From: Persicaria tinctoria
Taxonomy: Eukaryota; Streptophyta; Magnoliopsida; Caryophyllales; Polygonaceae
Assembly: GCA_037127255.1 (NCBI GenBank)
Contig: JBANSL010000009.1
Span: 554,001-618,000, forward strand
Direction of reading: 5' to 3'
Length of the DNA stretch: 64,000 bases
Shown here: in pieces, positions 23,997-34,568 of the stretch
How the letters are laid out: the number at the start of each line of letters is the position of its first letter
Position numbering within the stretch: position 1 is the stretch's first letter
The notes under the pieces: model-generated
The model's database searches: none
Told to the model about the DNA's origin: nothing
The model's input: the letters and a program-made list of their open reading frames with translations, nothing else
Program-made: the position numbers and the translations under genes

Positions 23997-24070
23997 AAAA
24001 GCCTATTAGCTCAAAATGGGAGAGCGATGTGCTATGCACAAAGACGTGGGTTCAAATCCTGCATAGACTA
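23997..24070 (+). other. tRNA-Ile-like sequence, left copy (+)
   Basis: AGCCTATTAGCTCAAAATGG carries an acceptor-like 5' strand, TA and a D-arm (GCTC/GAGC, box A). GTGGGTTCAAATCCTGC forms a T-arm (box B) followed by ATAGACT, which pairs with AGCCTAT at 6 of 7 positions. The anticodon arm is degenerate. The 5' half resembles plant tRNA-Ile(AAU), a comparison made from memory. It is probably a tRNA-derived pseudogene or SINE-type head. Confidence 0.6.
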
Positions 24071-24117
24071 TTTATGGGTGTCTTATTTTTATTTCCATTC
24101 AAGAATAAAATAATAAA

Positions 24118-24985
24118 GTGCATAAATAAGAGGTTAAAGTGCACAATTAAGATTATGAAGTGCATAAATAAAATGATAAAGTACAAAAATTAAATGATGA
24201 ATTGTTTGAATTATAATATGAAGTGCGTGAATAAGATTACGAAGTGCACAAATAAAATGAAAAAATGCAAGAATAAGATTATAAAGTGGACAATTAAAAT
24301 TATAAAGTGCGTAAATAAAATGATAAAGTGCAAGAATAAGATTATAAAGTGCACAATTAAGATTATGAATTGCACTTTTATCAGAAAATAATACAAACTA
24401 TTAGAAAGGTGCATAAATAAGATGTTAAAGTGCACAATTAAGATTATGAAGTGCATAAATAAAATGATAAATTGCAAGAATTAAATGATGAATTGTTTGA
24501 ATAATAATATGAAGTGCATGAATAAGATTACGAAGTGCACAAATAAAATGAAAAAATGCAAGAATATTATAAAGTGCACAATTAAAATTATAAAGTGCGT
24601 AACTAAAATGATAAAGTGCAAGAATAAGATTATAAAGTGCACAATTAAGATTATGAATTGTACTTTTATCAGAAAATAATACAAACTATTACAAAAGTGC
24701 ATAACTAAGATGTTAAAGTGCACAATTAAGATTATGAAGTGCATAAATAAAATGATAAAGTGCAAGAATTAAATGATGAATTGTTTGAATAATAATATGA
24801 AGTGCATGAATAAGATTACAAAATGCATAAATAAAATGAAAAAATGCAAGAATAAGATTATAAAGTGCACAATTAAAATTATAAAGTGCATAAATAAAAT
24901 GATAAAGTGCAAGAATAAGATTATAAAGTGCACACTTAATTATGAATTGCACTTTTATCAGAAAATAATACAAACTATTAAGATC
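24118..24985. repeat. Tandem array, three ~290-bp units built of ~32-bp subunits
   Basis: The block starting GTGCATAAATAAGA repeats at 24118, 24409 and 24698 (periods 291 and 289). Each unit is itself made of degenerate AAGTGCACAATTAAGATTAT-like subunits and contains GAATTGCACTTTTATCAGAA near its end. Long open frames on both strands here (Lys/Ile/Asn/Cys-rich on +, Ile/Phe/His/Leu-rich on -) are composition effects of the repeat, not genes. Confidence 0.92.
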
Positions 24986-24995
24986 AAGCAATTTA

Positions 24996-25067
24996 GCATA
25001 TGTAGGAGTCGAACCCACGTCTATGCGCATAAGCACATTGCTCTATCATTGAGCTAATAGGCTTTTA
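24996..25067 (-). other. tRNA-Ile-like sequence, right copy (-)
   Basis: Read on the minus strand: AGCCTATTAGCTCAATGATA, then GAGC, a stem-loop ATGTG-CTTATG-CGCAT, and a T-arm GTGGGTTCGACTCCTAC. ATATGCT follows and pairs with the 5' AGCCTAT at 6 of 7 positions, with A as discriminator base. The cloverleaf is nearly complete but the anticodon loop has six bases. It is in inverted orientation to the left copy, about 1 kb apart. Confidence 0.65.
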
Positions 25068-25069
25068 AA

Positions 25070-26280
25070 GCTTATTAAATACAAGAACAGAGATAAGAAT
25101 GCCTAGAACCCATGAATATGTGATCACAAACCCGACAATCATCCATCCATAAGCTGCAGATATGAGACTCAGAGGAACAACAACGTAGTTGCATCTCTCT
25201 GGCTCTCTGCCCTAACTCCAATCAATTAAGCAATAAAGAATCTGCAATCCAAAGCCCTATCTTCTTTTGCATTCTCACTACCACGTTGACTCACCATCTT
25301 AATACTCAAAATAACAAATTCACAAAAGTATTGCACCCAAAGTCAAACCCCCAAACCTATCGGACACACAGACTCACCACAAGTCACACCTAATCCCACA
25401 AACATTGAAATAGAGGCAACTTTAACAAACATTAAGTGAGTGCTCACATCCGAAGATTCAGGAGAAAAAGCTTTCTAAGAATGCATTGGACTCAATTTGG
25501 GGTGCTGACATCCGGAGCATGAACCTCTTACCATTACAAGAAATAAAAACTGAAACATGGAAAGAGTGAGCATTTTTGGTAGCATGGTTTGCTATGCTCG
25601 AACTCCTTTTCACATTCTCGCAACTGAAACACATATTCAGAGATATGTCAGTTGGAAGGTAACTTCAAGCAAAAAACCTTGGACAAATTTCTAAGCTATT
25701 CAATCGTGTGTAACTGCTAGACTCAAATGGTATATGCACAACTTCTTAGGCAAAGCACCAATAACAAGCTTTCTTATGTGATGATTGGCAATCAGATCCA
25801 CAACCCCTATCTGCACCTGCTCGGCTTCAACAGTCATGCAGTATCCTCCCTGTTAGAAGTCAGGATTAGTTTTGATTTAGATGATGAAGTTTTGATTGAG
25901 AAGATGAAGCTGAACCAAAACATCAGCAGGATTCACCACTGAAAGTGCAAATGCTCAGCGCCAAGGAAGGTTTGTTTGGCCTCACTAGAATCAGTAAGAT
26001 ACATAAGATCTTGAATATACAAGCAATCTTTTCAATTCTTAAAAATGTCGATTATTACATGAACATAAAAGTAATACAAATACCATACTTGAAAGCCACA
26101 AGTGATGCTCAATCGGCTATGCAGATCTATGATCCTATTCTACAATCTAATTTTGACAATATTCAATCAATTTGAAGTTAGAATGTCAATTCTAGTAAAC
26201 TTGGATATATGCAAATTGTAATTTGTTCATTGATGTCAAGAACCATTAGATAACTGAATGATGTAAACAATGATAATATC
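25070..26280. other. Interior of the MULE-like element, no gene supported
   Basis: Moderately AT-rich sequence with short unrelated frames. No conserved motif was seen. Confidence 0.4.
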
Positions 26281-26282
26281 TA

Positions 26283-26990
26283 TAGTGAAGCCACCAAGAA
26301 CTTTGTTGTCGGCACATACCTGTCCTCCAGTGGTTCTAGGCACAACAGAAATAGAAACAATGTCCACATAGGACTGCAAGCTCCAATAGAGACCTGCAAG
26401 CAAGCTATGAGATTGTTAAGACGACAAAGAATAGCCCTAAAGCGGTCGAAGTTGTCCAAATTGAAAGCTTTGCACAAAACCAAAGAAGGAAAGAATCACA
26501 AGTCACCCCTCCTCGTTGTCCATGTCCAGGCAAAGGATCCTGCCGTAGCCTTAGTCGTCGTTGGCAATCGCAACTCCGAATTGCCGATTTCAATTACAAA
26601 ACAAGATTTATAGATAACTGTTTCAATTGAAGTTAGGTCTCCTCCACTTTCACAGAAATCACTAACCTCACGACAGCGAAATCACCTGTACTTTGCAAGC
26701 TTCATCGTTTCCTTCTCGGTGGTCCATAATCAGCAAAAGGAAGGATGATATCCACCTTTGCAAGAGTCATCGTCAGCGACTCGGCGTCTCCTTCATCTTC
26801 TACAGTTTTGCGTGAGAGATTCGGCCGGTGGCAAGGTAGCTGGAGCCTGAAGGGACTCATCCTCTAGATGGGGCGGCATTGAAGAGAGATCTGGTTGGTG
26901 TAGGTGTGGAGCCAAGAGAGATCTGGAGTCGAGAGGGAGAGATTGATAGGGGAAGAAGGGAAGCCATTGAAGGGGAAACTTGAGGGAGAG
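26283..26990 (-). other. Gene-like fragment near the right end, unrecognised
   Basis: The minus-strand frame 26483-26283 (AFNLDNFDRFRAILCRLNNL, PLEDRYVPTTKFLVASL) and GC-rich sequence up to about 26990 look like captured 5' exon and UTR of a host gene. It ends about 160 bp from the element terminus. No family was recognised. Confidence 0.3.
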
Positions 26991-27147
26991 CGACTAGGTC
27001 TGATTGTCCGAATATCAAATTGGGTTGGCTTTTGTGTTTTTTTTTTCGGATTAGTCCGGTTCGGTTTTTTTTTTTTAATTTAGGCCCGCACCAGATAACC
27101 ACTAAAAACTCCATTTTCACTTTAAGCCTTTTTTTCACTTTAACCTC

Positions 27148-27151
<4 letters not shown>

Positions 27152-27184
<33 letters not shown>
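27152..27184. repeat. (TA)n microsatellite between two elements
   Basis: A pure TA run joins the right terminus of the preceding element to the left terminus of the next. Confidence 0.95.
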
Positions 27185-27186
<2 letters not shown>

Positions 27187-27610
27187 TTTGTTCACAAGTC
27201 TTAGGATGTACCTTGTACACAATTGTGGATCATTGATCTGATTAAATGGATGGATGAGATTAAAGGAAGTTTTTTTTCTTTTTTTTTAATTAATTAGTGG
27301 GACCCGCATGCAAGGTACAACCAATCAACTATACTCTCCTGGGCTTGGCGCGTGTGTGTTCGGATGGAAAGGAAATTGATTTGGTGGTGGGACCTGTTAA
27401 ACAATATTAAAAAAAAATTAAAGAGATACATTCCACTCAAAAATAAAAATAAAAAACAAAGAAAATTGCACCCACTTGGATCAAATTATATCCATTCCGT
27501 TTTTTTCTCCCCTTGAACTCACGGTATAGTTTATCCATATTAATTGAGGTCAAAGCAAATATTTAAATTTATTCACAATTATTCCATATAAATGGGTTAT
27601 GATGTATATT

Positions 27611-29281
27611 TTTTTTTTTTTGATTAGGAAAGGATTCGAGGTCAGACATACCTGAACCTCGAGGGCCGACAAGTCGGCAGACGGGTAACCGTCAAAGTAA
27701 ACATAAAAATACAAGGATGGTGCAAAATACAAGCAAGAACTCTACAAAAGCGAAACTAAAAACAACTAATCCGAACAAGACGAGGACGTAGACGAAAGAC
27801 GAAGCCAAGCAATACACCGAAGCAGCACCGTAGGCCAGCGGCACATCAGGAGTCACCTGTGGGCAGTGAAGACGAACCTCCAAGGAAACATTCTTCCGGA
27901 AAAAGAAGACGCCTCGATACACACTGCCACGGCCCCAGCCTATCCCGACTCCAACTGCCAGAACCCCATCAAACGGAGAAGAAATCTAGTCACGCCAGAC
28001 ATAGTCACAAAACGCCTGAACGAAAAGCACCAAAAACCCAAGCGGGATTTCACACTAACCCCACTAGGAAACCTAAGCGGGATCTTAATATAAGTATAAA
28101 TTTTATAATGTTTTAATTATTATTTATTAATTATAAAATATGGATTCGGGCCAGCTTAGGGCCCAAGGAAAAACCTTGGCCCAAAGCACCCAGCCCAGGC
28201 CCAAAAACCGGCCCACATGTCCAGGCTGGTGTTGCAATTGACGCCGCATTAGAATTCAGAACACGAGGGTTTGATGCCAAGGCAGCCGCAGCCCAGCCAG
28301 GACCAGACTACCGGCGGCGGCGAACACAGGACGGACGGGACCGAGGTAATCTGAGGCACCAAGGACCGACGGAGGAGAGTCCAAAGTCCACCGGTGGAGA
28401 AAACCTTGACCGGCAAAGATGCATCCAAGACAGGTCGACCAAAAACAACCCGGGATAAGGAGCGATAATGCCGACTGAGATCGCGAGGTAGAAGAGGGCG
28501 ATGGGGACAAACCGGCGAGGCAACCCAACAACCACCACCAGAGAGACTGAGCACTCCGAGAAGCCCGACTGAGACGAACCACCACAGGCGGAATTCCAAC
28601 AGGGCAAAAAGCCCCAAATAATTAGAAATTATAAGGGGAGATTCGCCCCAAAATCGAGCGAGGCGGAAAGAAGCGTGAGGGAGAACCAGGCAAGCCAAAC
28701 CTGCCCGAATCGCCGACTCACGGAGTGAGAGTCGAGCAGCGGCGCCAACCACGGGCGGGAACGGCCCGAGGAGGAGGAGCGATGAGCGTCGGCGACAAAG
28801 CGGAACCGAGATCGGAACGAGAGGGTGCAAACCGGAATTGAAAGGGGACAACAACGGACCCATGTGGACAGCGAAACCGAGACCAAGAGGCCTAACGGCA
28901 AAGCGGAGTCAAGACCGGAACGAGGCCGATCGAGAGGGCCGACACCTAAGGTCGGAAAACCGACATGGGATGAACCAAACACTCTCCGAGGAGAGGATTT
29001 GGGGCTCTCCGAAGAGAGATTTGGGGCTCTCCGAAGAGAGAGGTTTTGCCGGAGATGGGATTCGTTGCTCGGGCCTCACCTAGACAACTGCCATGGGTGG
29101 ATAGGGAAACACACTGAAGAGGGAGACACGGAGAAGAATTAATCAACCAAGTAGAGGGGATTAATCAAAGTGGTGGACTGGTAGTTCATCCGCCGAACAA
29201 GGAGGATGAAGAGGCGGCGAGGGTTTTTTGGCATGCTCTCAAAGAGAGCGTCTTTATAGGAGTCAAACAAATTGTAACGCT
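27611..29281 (-). mobile_element. LINE-like (non-LTR) insertion, minus orientation, 15-bp TSD
   Basis: GTTATGATGTATATT occurs at 27596-27610 and again at 29282-29296. Between them is a 1.67-kb GC-rich segment that begins on + with a T-run, which is the poly(A) tail of a minus-strand insertion. A variable-length target duplication plus a poly(A) tail marks target-primed reverse transcription. No reverse transcriptase or endonuclease frame is present. The long minus-strand frames (for example 28863-28249) overlap in several phases and show no known domain. It is non-autonomous or badly truncated. Its 3' 500 bases are related to 31140-31646. Confidence 0.75.
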
Positions 29282-29389
29282 GTTATGATGTATATTATCT
29301 TAACCCATAAAAGCGTAAAAAAAAAAACTTTTCTTATTCCGGCAAACGGTATTAATTGTAGTTAATTTTTGTGCAAAAATTCCGTTTCT

Positions 29390-29835
29390 TTATTCGGTTG
29401 AATCGATCGATTTATCGGACACATTGAACAATAATTGAGAGATTATTCGGTGGAATTATTATTTTTTATTCAGTTGAATTGATCGATTTATCTCGCACAT
29501 TGAACAATAATTGAGAGATTATTCAGTGGAATTATTATTTTTACGAGGTACACGGAAGAGATTAATGATTGCATAATCGTTGTGAATAAATAAATTTTTA
29601 TAATTTTTCGGTTGAATCAATCGATTTATCGAGCACATTAAAAGATAATTGGTAAATTATTCAGTGGAATTCTGGTAAATTATTCAGTGGAATTCTTATT
29701 TTTAAGAGGTACGCAGAAGCGATGAATAATTGCAAAACCGTTGTAATTATGCAGTTGAATCGGTCGATTAACGCGTACATTGACTGATAATTGAGAGATT
29801 ATTCAGTAGAATTATTATTTTTACGAATCAATGAA
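29390..29835. repeat. Degenerate tandem repeat, about four copies
   Basis: GGTTGAATCGATCGATTTAT recurs with changes at about 29396, 29482, 29611 and 29753. Each copy is followed by AATTGAGAGATTATTCAG-like sequence. Spacing varies from 86 to 142 because of internal duplications. Confidence 0.8.
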
Positions 29836-30072
29836 TAACATCGACAATTCATATCTCAATCACAAAATATATACATTCCATTGAATAATTATATATAAAT
29901 CAAAAATAATATTGACAATCTCATATCTCAATCTCAATTTCAAAAGAAATAAACACTTTACATTGAATAATTATCAAAATCCAATTTCAAAAGACCTGGG
30001 CGACAAATTCCAATCTCATATATGAGTGGAACTAATATCGACAAATTCCAATTTCAAAATACGTTTATTTAA

Positions 30073-30540
30073 TTGAATCCAGTGATGAACTATAATCGGA
30101 GAATGAGCAGTAGCAAGCGAGGACTAAAGGGGGCAACCTGGTCGACGTGCGAGTCGGCGCGACTACGCGAGGGCGGCTCCGGGAGGCGGGGAGAGGATCG
30201 GCGCGATCTGGATGACGGTGGTATGGACCTTGTGCCTCGACTTATTGCTCCGAGATCCAGATCATGTCACTGGTGTGCTCAGATTTGGGAATCGTACTCG
30301 GAATCGCCGAAGGAGGCACTGACCACCACCGGTATTGAACCACCACTCGAAATCGTACACCGGAGAAGAGGACTCCTTGCTGTGCGCCTCCGCCTCGCCG
30401 ACGCTACTCCTGTGTAACCCTTGCCGCCGCAATCGCCGCTAGTTTAGCCGGAATCCTCGCCGATGCTACGATGATGAAGGTATGGGGTGATTTCCGATGG
30501 TGATGGAAGGAGATTGTCGACGCTCCCAAGCACCAATTTG
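30073..30540 (+). other. GC-rich gene-like block, unrecognised
   Basis: A 114-codon frame rich in Arg/Ser/Gly (30073-30417) lies in locally GC-rich sequence beside the right terminus. It is probably captured host sequence. There is no recognisable domain. Confidence 0.3.
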
Positions 30541-30667
30541 AGTTTTTTCCTTTTTTTTTTTAAATTACCCGTACACATGGCGGGATGTAGGCCATCAATT
30601 CCAATAAGATCAATGGTCGAGATTTGTGTACAAGGAACACTCTAAGGGATGTGAACACCAGAACCAC

Positions 30668-30710
<43 letters not shown>

Positions 30711-30712
<2 letters not shown>

Positions 30713-31098
30713 GAGATATCTAATGAGAAGTAACATTTAAATGAGAAGATGAGAAGTAAGCCTTATACCCTTTAGATTAAAATAATTATTTTTATATGGA
30801 TATAGGGGACATATCTAATGATAAATATATCAATGTTTTTTTTAAAATTATTTTTTATGCTATTTTTTTGGATGATGAATGAAAAAGCTAATTTAAATTA
30901 GCATAAAAACCCTAAAATGAACCTTAAATCACCCTCTAGATAAATAGCGTAAAAAATAATTTTTTTAAAAAAACATTGATATATTTCTCATTAGATATGT
31001 CCCATATATCCCTATAAAAAAAATCATTTTAATCTAAGGGGTATAAGGCTTACTTCTCATCTTCTCATTTAAATGTTACTTCTCATTAGATATCTCCC
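30711..31098. mobile_element. Foldback MITE with ~165-bp arms between TA microsatellites
   Basis: GGGAGATATCTAATGAGAAG at the left is exactly reverse-complemented at the right end. Pairing continues through AACATTTAAATGAGAAGATG and CATATCTAATGA-AAATAT almost to the centre, so nearly the whole 388 bp can form one hairpin. The flanks are TA runs (30673-30710 and from 31099). There is no coding sequence. Confidence 0.88.
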
Positions 31099-31131
31099 CT
31101 ATATATATATATAGAGAGAGAGAGAGAGATT
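31099..31131. repeat. (TA)n then (GA)n microsatellite
   Basis: A short TA run followed by about eight GA units at the right flank of the foldback MITE. Confidence 0.9.
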
Positions 31132-31139
31132 TATTAAAA

Positions 31140-31646
31140 TCCCGCAAATTTTTGCCCTGTTCGTTTGGTCATATACTAAATCCCGCTAGGGTTTCTCATT
31201 GCGTTTTACTAAGGCATTGTGCGGCTCTACGTTTGACGTGACTTGACGTTCTTCTCCATGGATTTGAATCGGACTGTCGGAGTCGGGATAAGTTGGGGTA
31301 GTGGCAGTGTGTATCGTGGCGTCTCCGCTACTCGGGTTGACTGCTTCCCTGGATTTTTGTCCTCAGTGCCCACAGGATGATCGGACCCTGATATATCGCT
31401 GGCCTACGATTCTACTTCAAGGTGGAGCTTGGCTTCGTTTGTCTTTTTCGTCCTTATCCGGTTCGGTTTTGGTTCGCTAGGTGTCGTTTTTTTGTAGTGG
31501 ACGTCTGTCTTTATCTGCACCTTTTTAGCTGATGGTATGCCTTAGTTCTTAGAAGGTTCATCTGTGTGTCGACTTGTTCGGCCATAGAGTTTCAGTTTCG
31601 TCTGAACTAATTCTTACCTAAAAAAAATAAAAAAAATAAAAAAATA
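31140..31646 (+). mobile_element. 3' fragment of the same LINE-like family, + orientation
   Basis: AAATCCCGCTAGGGTTT, GGAGTCGGGATAAGTTGGGG and GTGGCAGTGTGTATCG match, with divergence, the minus strand of the insertion at 27611-29281. The copy ends in a tail of AAAAAAATAAAAAAAATAAA at about 31620-31646. It is 5'-truncated, as is common for LINEs. It lies about 150 bases upstream of the LCAA start codon, so it occupies the promoter region of that gene. Confidence 0.75.
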
Positions 31647-31803
31647 ACTGATAAGATGATCACCCATGGATAAGATTTTTCATATCGACGATTCCTCCTC
31701 TCCTCTCTCCTCTCTCTCCTCCATCGTTCTTCGATTGTTGATTGTTGATCTTCGTTGACATTAAATTCCCAGGTATTGGGGGGATTCGTATGCTGAAATC
31801 CCA

Positions 31804-33022
31804 ATGGTGGTGATGGTGAGCGCCGTTTCTACTGCAAACATGAGCTCTTTCCCGATTGCTATGGCAACCCAGAAGCCCCTTTTAATGCTCCCAGTCAATG
31901 GAAAGACAAGTGCTCTTCACATACCTTCTCCCTCTTATTACCACCTAATTTCCCGAACTGGATTCCCGTCTTCATCCGTTATAACCGTCGCCGCTTCCGA
32001 GAACGGCGGCCTTAGCTCCTCGGCCGATCAGGTTCTTTCTCTAATTTAATTTTTCTGCTTTTTGTTTTGCTGAATTCATATTTCCTGACTTTGTAAATCT
32101 GGCCCTGGGGATTGATTGATGGCATTTCAACTTCCAAGCTCACATTTTTATGGTTTACTCCGTAATTTACTAATCTCTACATACTACTGTAATTAGAAAG
32201 AAAATTCATCCCCAGTTGCCTGCGTTATTTAGAAGGTGTGTGTGAAGAGTAATGATACTTGTAAGTCAAATTCCTAATCTTTACATCGGGAGGGAGTATT
32301 TAGCGAACGAAAATTACGGTAGTAGAAAGAAATTCAGTCTAATTTGACTGATTTACTTGTTCTGTTGGGTGGCGGGATGATTGGGATGCAGGTAGAGGAC
32401 TTTTATTGATTATTAGGTTCAGATTCAATGCAGCATTTTAGCTTTATATATTTTGCCTATAGTATCTGAAGAAGACAAAGTACTACTTTGTGGTTGCGAA
32501 TGCGAAATTCATGCTTGATGAGGAGGAGCACTTCAAGGAACAAATGTTTGAAAGGCTGCGCATGTTTGGCGAGCGCAGCATAGAGCAGGACTTCTGGCTT
32601 GTCATCGAGCCCAAGTTTCTCGACAAGTTTCCCAACATCACCAAAAGGCTCAGGAGGCCTGCTGTAGCTCTGGTATCCACCAATGGTCCATGGATCACGT
32701 AAGCTTGTGTTAGTTGTATCATATTGTTGTGCTGTGTAGCTTATAAATGCAGCTATGTTTAAAGGCCGGGTTCTTCTGATTCAGCTATTAATGAAGCTGC
32801 TATGTGGTCTGTGTGTGTCTTCTTAACAGCTTCATGAAGCTGAGATTGGACCGGGTGTTATCAGAAAGCTATGAAGCGGACAGCTTAGAAGAAGCGTTGG
32901 CCTCAGACCCCACTGAGATACAGTTTGAGAAGCCGGAGAAATGGGTGGCTCCATACACCAAGTACGAGTACGGCTGGTGGGAGGCCTTCCTCCCTCCTGC
33001 CTCTCAGAAGACTCAAGTATAG
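31804..33022 (+). CDS. LCAA: Ycf54-like protein LOW CHLOROPHYLL ACCUMULATION A, three exons
   Basis: The exons are 31804-32031, 32463-32698 and 32830-33022, with GT-AG introns in phases 0 and 2, encoding 218 residues. Residues 1 to about 70 are Ser/Thr/Ala-rich and start MVVMVSAVSTANMSSFPIAM, a plausible chloroplast transit peptide. The mature part reads KTKYYFVVANAKFMLDEEEH, then SIEQDFWLVIEPKFLD, RRPAVALVSTNG and FMKLRLDRVL, the conserved core of the Ycf54 family. Family members are needed for the Mg-protoporphyrin IX monomethylester oxidative cyclase step of chlorophyll synthesis, acting with the CHL27/CRD1 subunit in plastids. All splice joins keep the frame and no damage is seen. The upstream side is tightly packed with a LINE fragment. 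An alternative start at Met-4 would hardly change the product. Confidence 0.93.
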
Positions 33023-33362
33023 AACAAGGGTAGAGGGAGGGTCTCTTTTAAGATTTTGCATTTTCAACCAATCTGTGTTCGGTTACTATGAAATCCCTTA
33101 GCGCATAAGAATGGGATGAGACACAGCTGATTACAGTTTTTCTGGGGAGACTCTTTGGAAATTGGGGGTAGACTGTAAGGAAATTTGCGGCTGATCCGAT
33201 CATGTGTGTGCTGCAAGGATGTATGAGATTAGAGTTGTGGGAGTTTGCATTTCTTTCATTTTGAATCGATGATTGTGAACTTGGGAGTGTCTATTAGGTC
33301 ATTTAAAATGTTGTTTCCAAATAAATGAATTAAATTGATCCTAGAGGAGTAATGAGCTTCAG
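33023..33362 (+). other. Likely 3' UTR of LCAA and short spacer
   Basis: Transcript-like sequence follows the stop. No other gene is seen. A polyadenylation site could not be fixed, although AATAAATGAATTAA near 33318-33333 is a candidate signal. Confidence 0.5.
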
Positions 33363-33363
33363 A

Positions 33364-33557
33364 TAGGAAGCTGCCATTCCAGACGTCTGTGCGTGAGATT
33401 GCTCAGGAGCTGAAAGATTGATCTGCGTTTCCAGAGCCATGCTCTTCAGGAGGCTGCTGAGAGGGTTACCTTTTTTCTGTCATCCATGCCAAGTGAGTCA
33501 TCATCGTGCCTAAAGAAAGACATTCAGCTGGTCTGGCACTCGTCAGGGGTGAACGCA
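33364..33557 (+). pseudogene. Histone H3 pseudogene fragment
   Basis: The translation gives KLPFQTSVREIAQELKD, a stop, then (with frame changes) CSSGG/EAAE-like sequence, HAK-VIIVPK and DIQL, ending near GVNA. This follows the C-terminal half of histone H3 (KLPFQRLVREIAQDFK ... [23 protein letters not shown]) with nonsense codons, frameshifts and a short deletion. It starts at the loop before helix alpha-1 and runs to the C-terminus. No intron is seen and no poly(A) tail survives. Confidence 0.8.
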
Positions 33558-33602
33558 CTTGAGCAATCTCAATCTCACTTAGGGGCTTCTTTCTGACTAT
33601 TA

Positions 33603-33995
33603 GGGTTCGTATGGGATGGGGTTAATAAACTGACTAAAATTATAAACAGGATAAAAATTTATAAGCTGTTGGTAAAAGTAGTTAAAATTTTATGAAAAAA
33701 TATAAACTCCGTATGGGGCGAAAAACAGTTTATTTGTAAAAAGTGGAGTTTATTTGGTTTTTAATATGGGTATTGTGGTACTTTCAAACCAAATAAGATA
33801 AAAGAGAAGGGGTAAAATAGTAATTATGGAATATAAACCTCAAAATAAGCTTCAATCTGCAGCTTATTTATAAACCCTTTTTTTAACTGACTAAAGCTTA
33901 TTTGTTGTTCTCATACACCATTTAAACCCGTTTATTTTTTTAACAGCTAATAATTTATATTTTAAGCTGGTTTATAAAGTTAACCATACACACCC
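33603..33995. mobile_element. Tourist-like MITE, TSD TTA
   Basis: The left end GGGTTCGTATGGGATGGGGT is mirrored by GGGTGTGTATGGTTAACTTT at the right. TTA lies outside both ends (33600-33602 and 33996-33998). At 393 bp, AT-rich and non-coding, it fits a PIF/Harbinger-derived MITE. Confidence 0.75.
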
Positions 33996-34137
33996 TTAGT
34001 GTTTCGATTTATCAATGGTTGCTGGTTAAATGTTTAGCCTTTTAGTTAAGTTATGAGACAGAGATACTTTTGGATGGGATCGGATCATTCCGAGATTAAG
34101 CAGGGATTGCATACCAAGATTCAGCAGGAATGCATAG

Positions 34138-34549
34138 TGAGTGGGGAATTTTCCGCCACATCAAAAGATCGGATCGCAAATAAGATCCACTCATATTCTA
34201 CGGGTACCCAGCCACCAAGTTAATATATCTTAAGCTAATTTAAGGAATTAAGAAAAGATCTCAACTGAAGGATAAACATAGCCCAACAAATCTGCCTCTC
34301 GTCAACAACTTGATACGGCAAGAATCAAGGATAAAAGTAAGGCCTAAGGTACGAAAATACACACAGCAAACATAAGCTTTGATCTTTACACTTAGTCGAA
34401 TACTAACTTGGGCGTCGGAGTGACCCCCGGGGACTCGAGCCCCGCCTTGTGTTCGTACGTTCAACTGCAGGAATCAAGATCGTGTAAGTCGGAGCCTCGA
34501 TTCACCCCGCCAGCATTCTGAACTCAGTGAGCGAAGAATTCCGCTCACA
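34138..34549 (+). repeat. 5' LTR (412 bp)
   Basis: TG...CA ends. It is identical to the 3' LTR except for three transitions, seen at GAATTTTCC/GAATTTCCC, AATCAAGAT/AATCGAGAT and TAAGTCGG/TAAGCCGG. Confidence 0.97.
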
Positions 34550-34551
34550 AT

Positions 34552-34568
34552 TGGCGCCGTCTGTGGGA
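34552..34568 (+). other. Primer binding site
   Basis: TGGCGCCGTCTGTGGGA begins two bases after the LTR. TGGCGCC is the start of many plant Ty3/gypsy binding sites; the exact tRNA was not determined. Confidence 0.75.

Larger units (their letters stand above)
27185..30672. mobile_element. Inverted-repeat element bounded by TA microsatellites, 3.5 kb
   Basis: Left: GTTCACAAGTCTTAGGATGT, then CCTTGTACACAATTGTGGATCA (27190 onward). The right end reverse-complemented: GTTCACATCCCTTAGAGTGT, then CCTTGTACACAAATC (about 30654 downward). Similarity extends for about 60 bp. Both ends abut TA repeats. The interior holds a LINE-like insertion, an ~80-140-bp tandem repeat and a GC-rich gene-like block at 30080-30540. 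No transposase is visible; the superfamily is uncertain, with MULE-like most likely. Confidence 0.6.

Noticed and set aside
24194..25057. Open frames of 60-107 codons on both strands (Lys/Asn/Cys-rich or Ile/Phe/His-rich)
   Set aside because: They are translations of the ~290-bp tandem array and repeat in step with it; no non-repetitive protein is present.
28249..28982. Minus-strand frames of 204, 117, 109 and 99 codons
   Set aside because: They overlap in several phases in GC-rich sequence of the LINE-like insertion and show no domain, so they are composition effects.
32157..32302. Stowaway-like MITE in the first intron of LCAA (GGGAGGGAGTAT near 32289)
   Set aside because: Only one end has the signature; the opposite end (TACTCCGTAATTTAC) matches too poorly to support an element.
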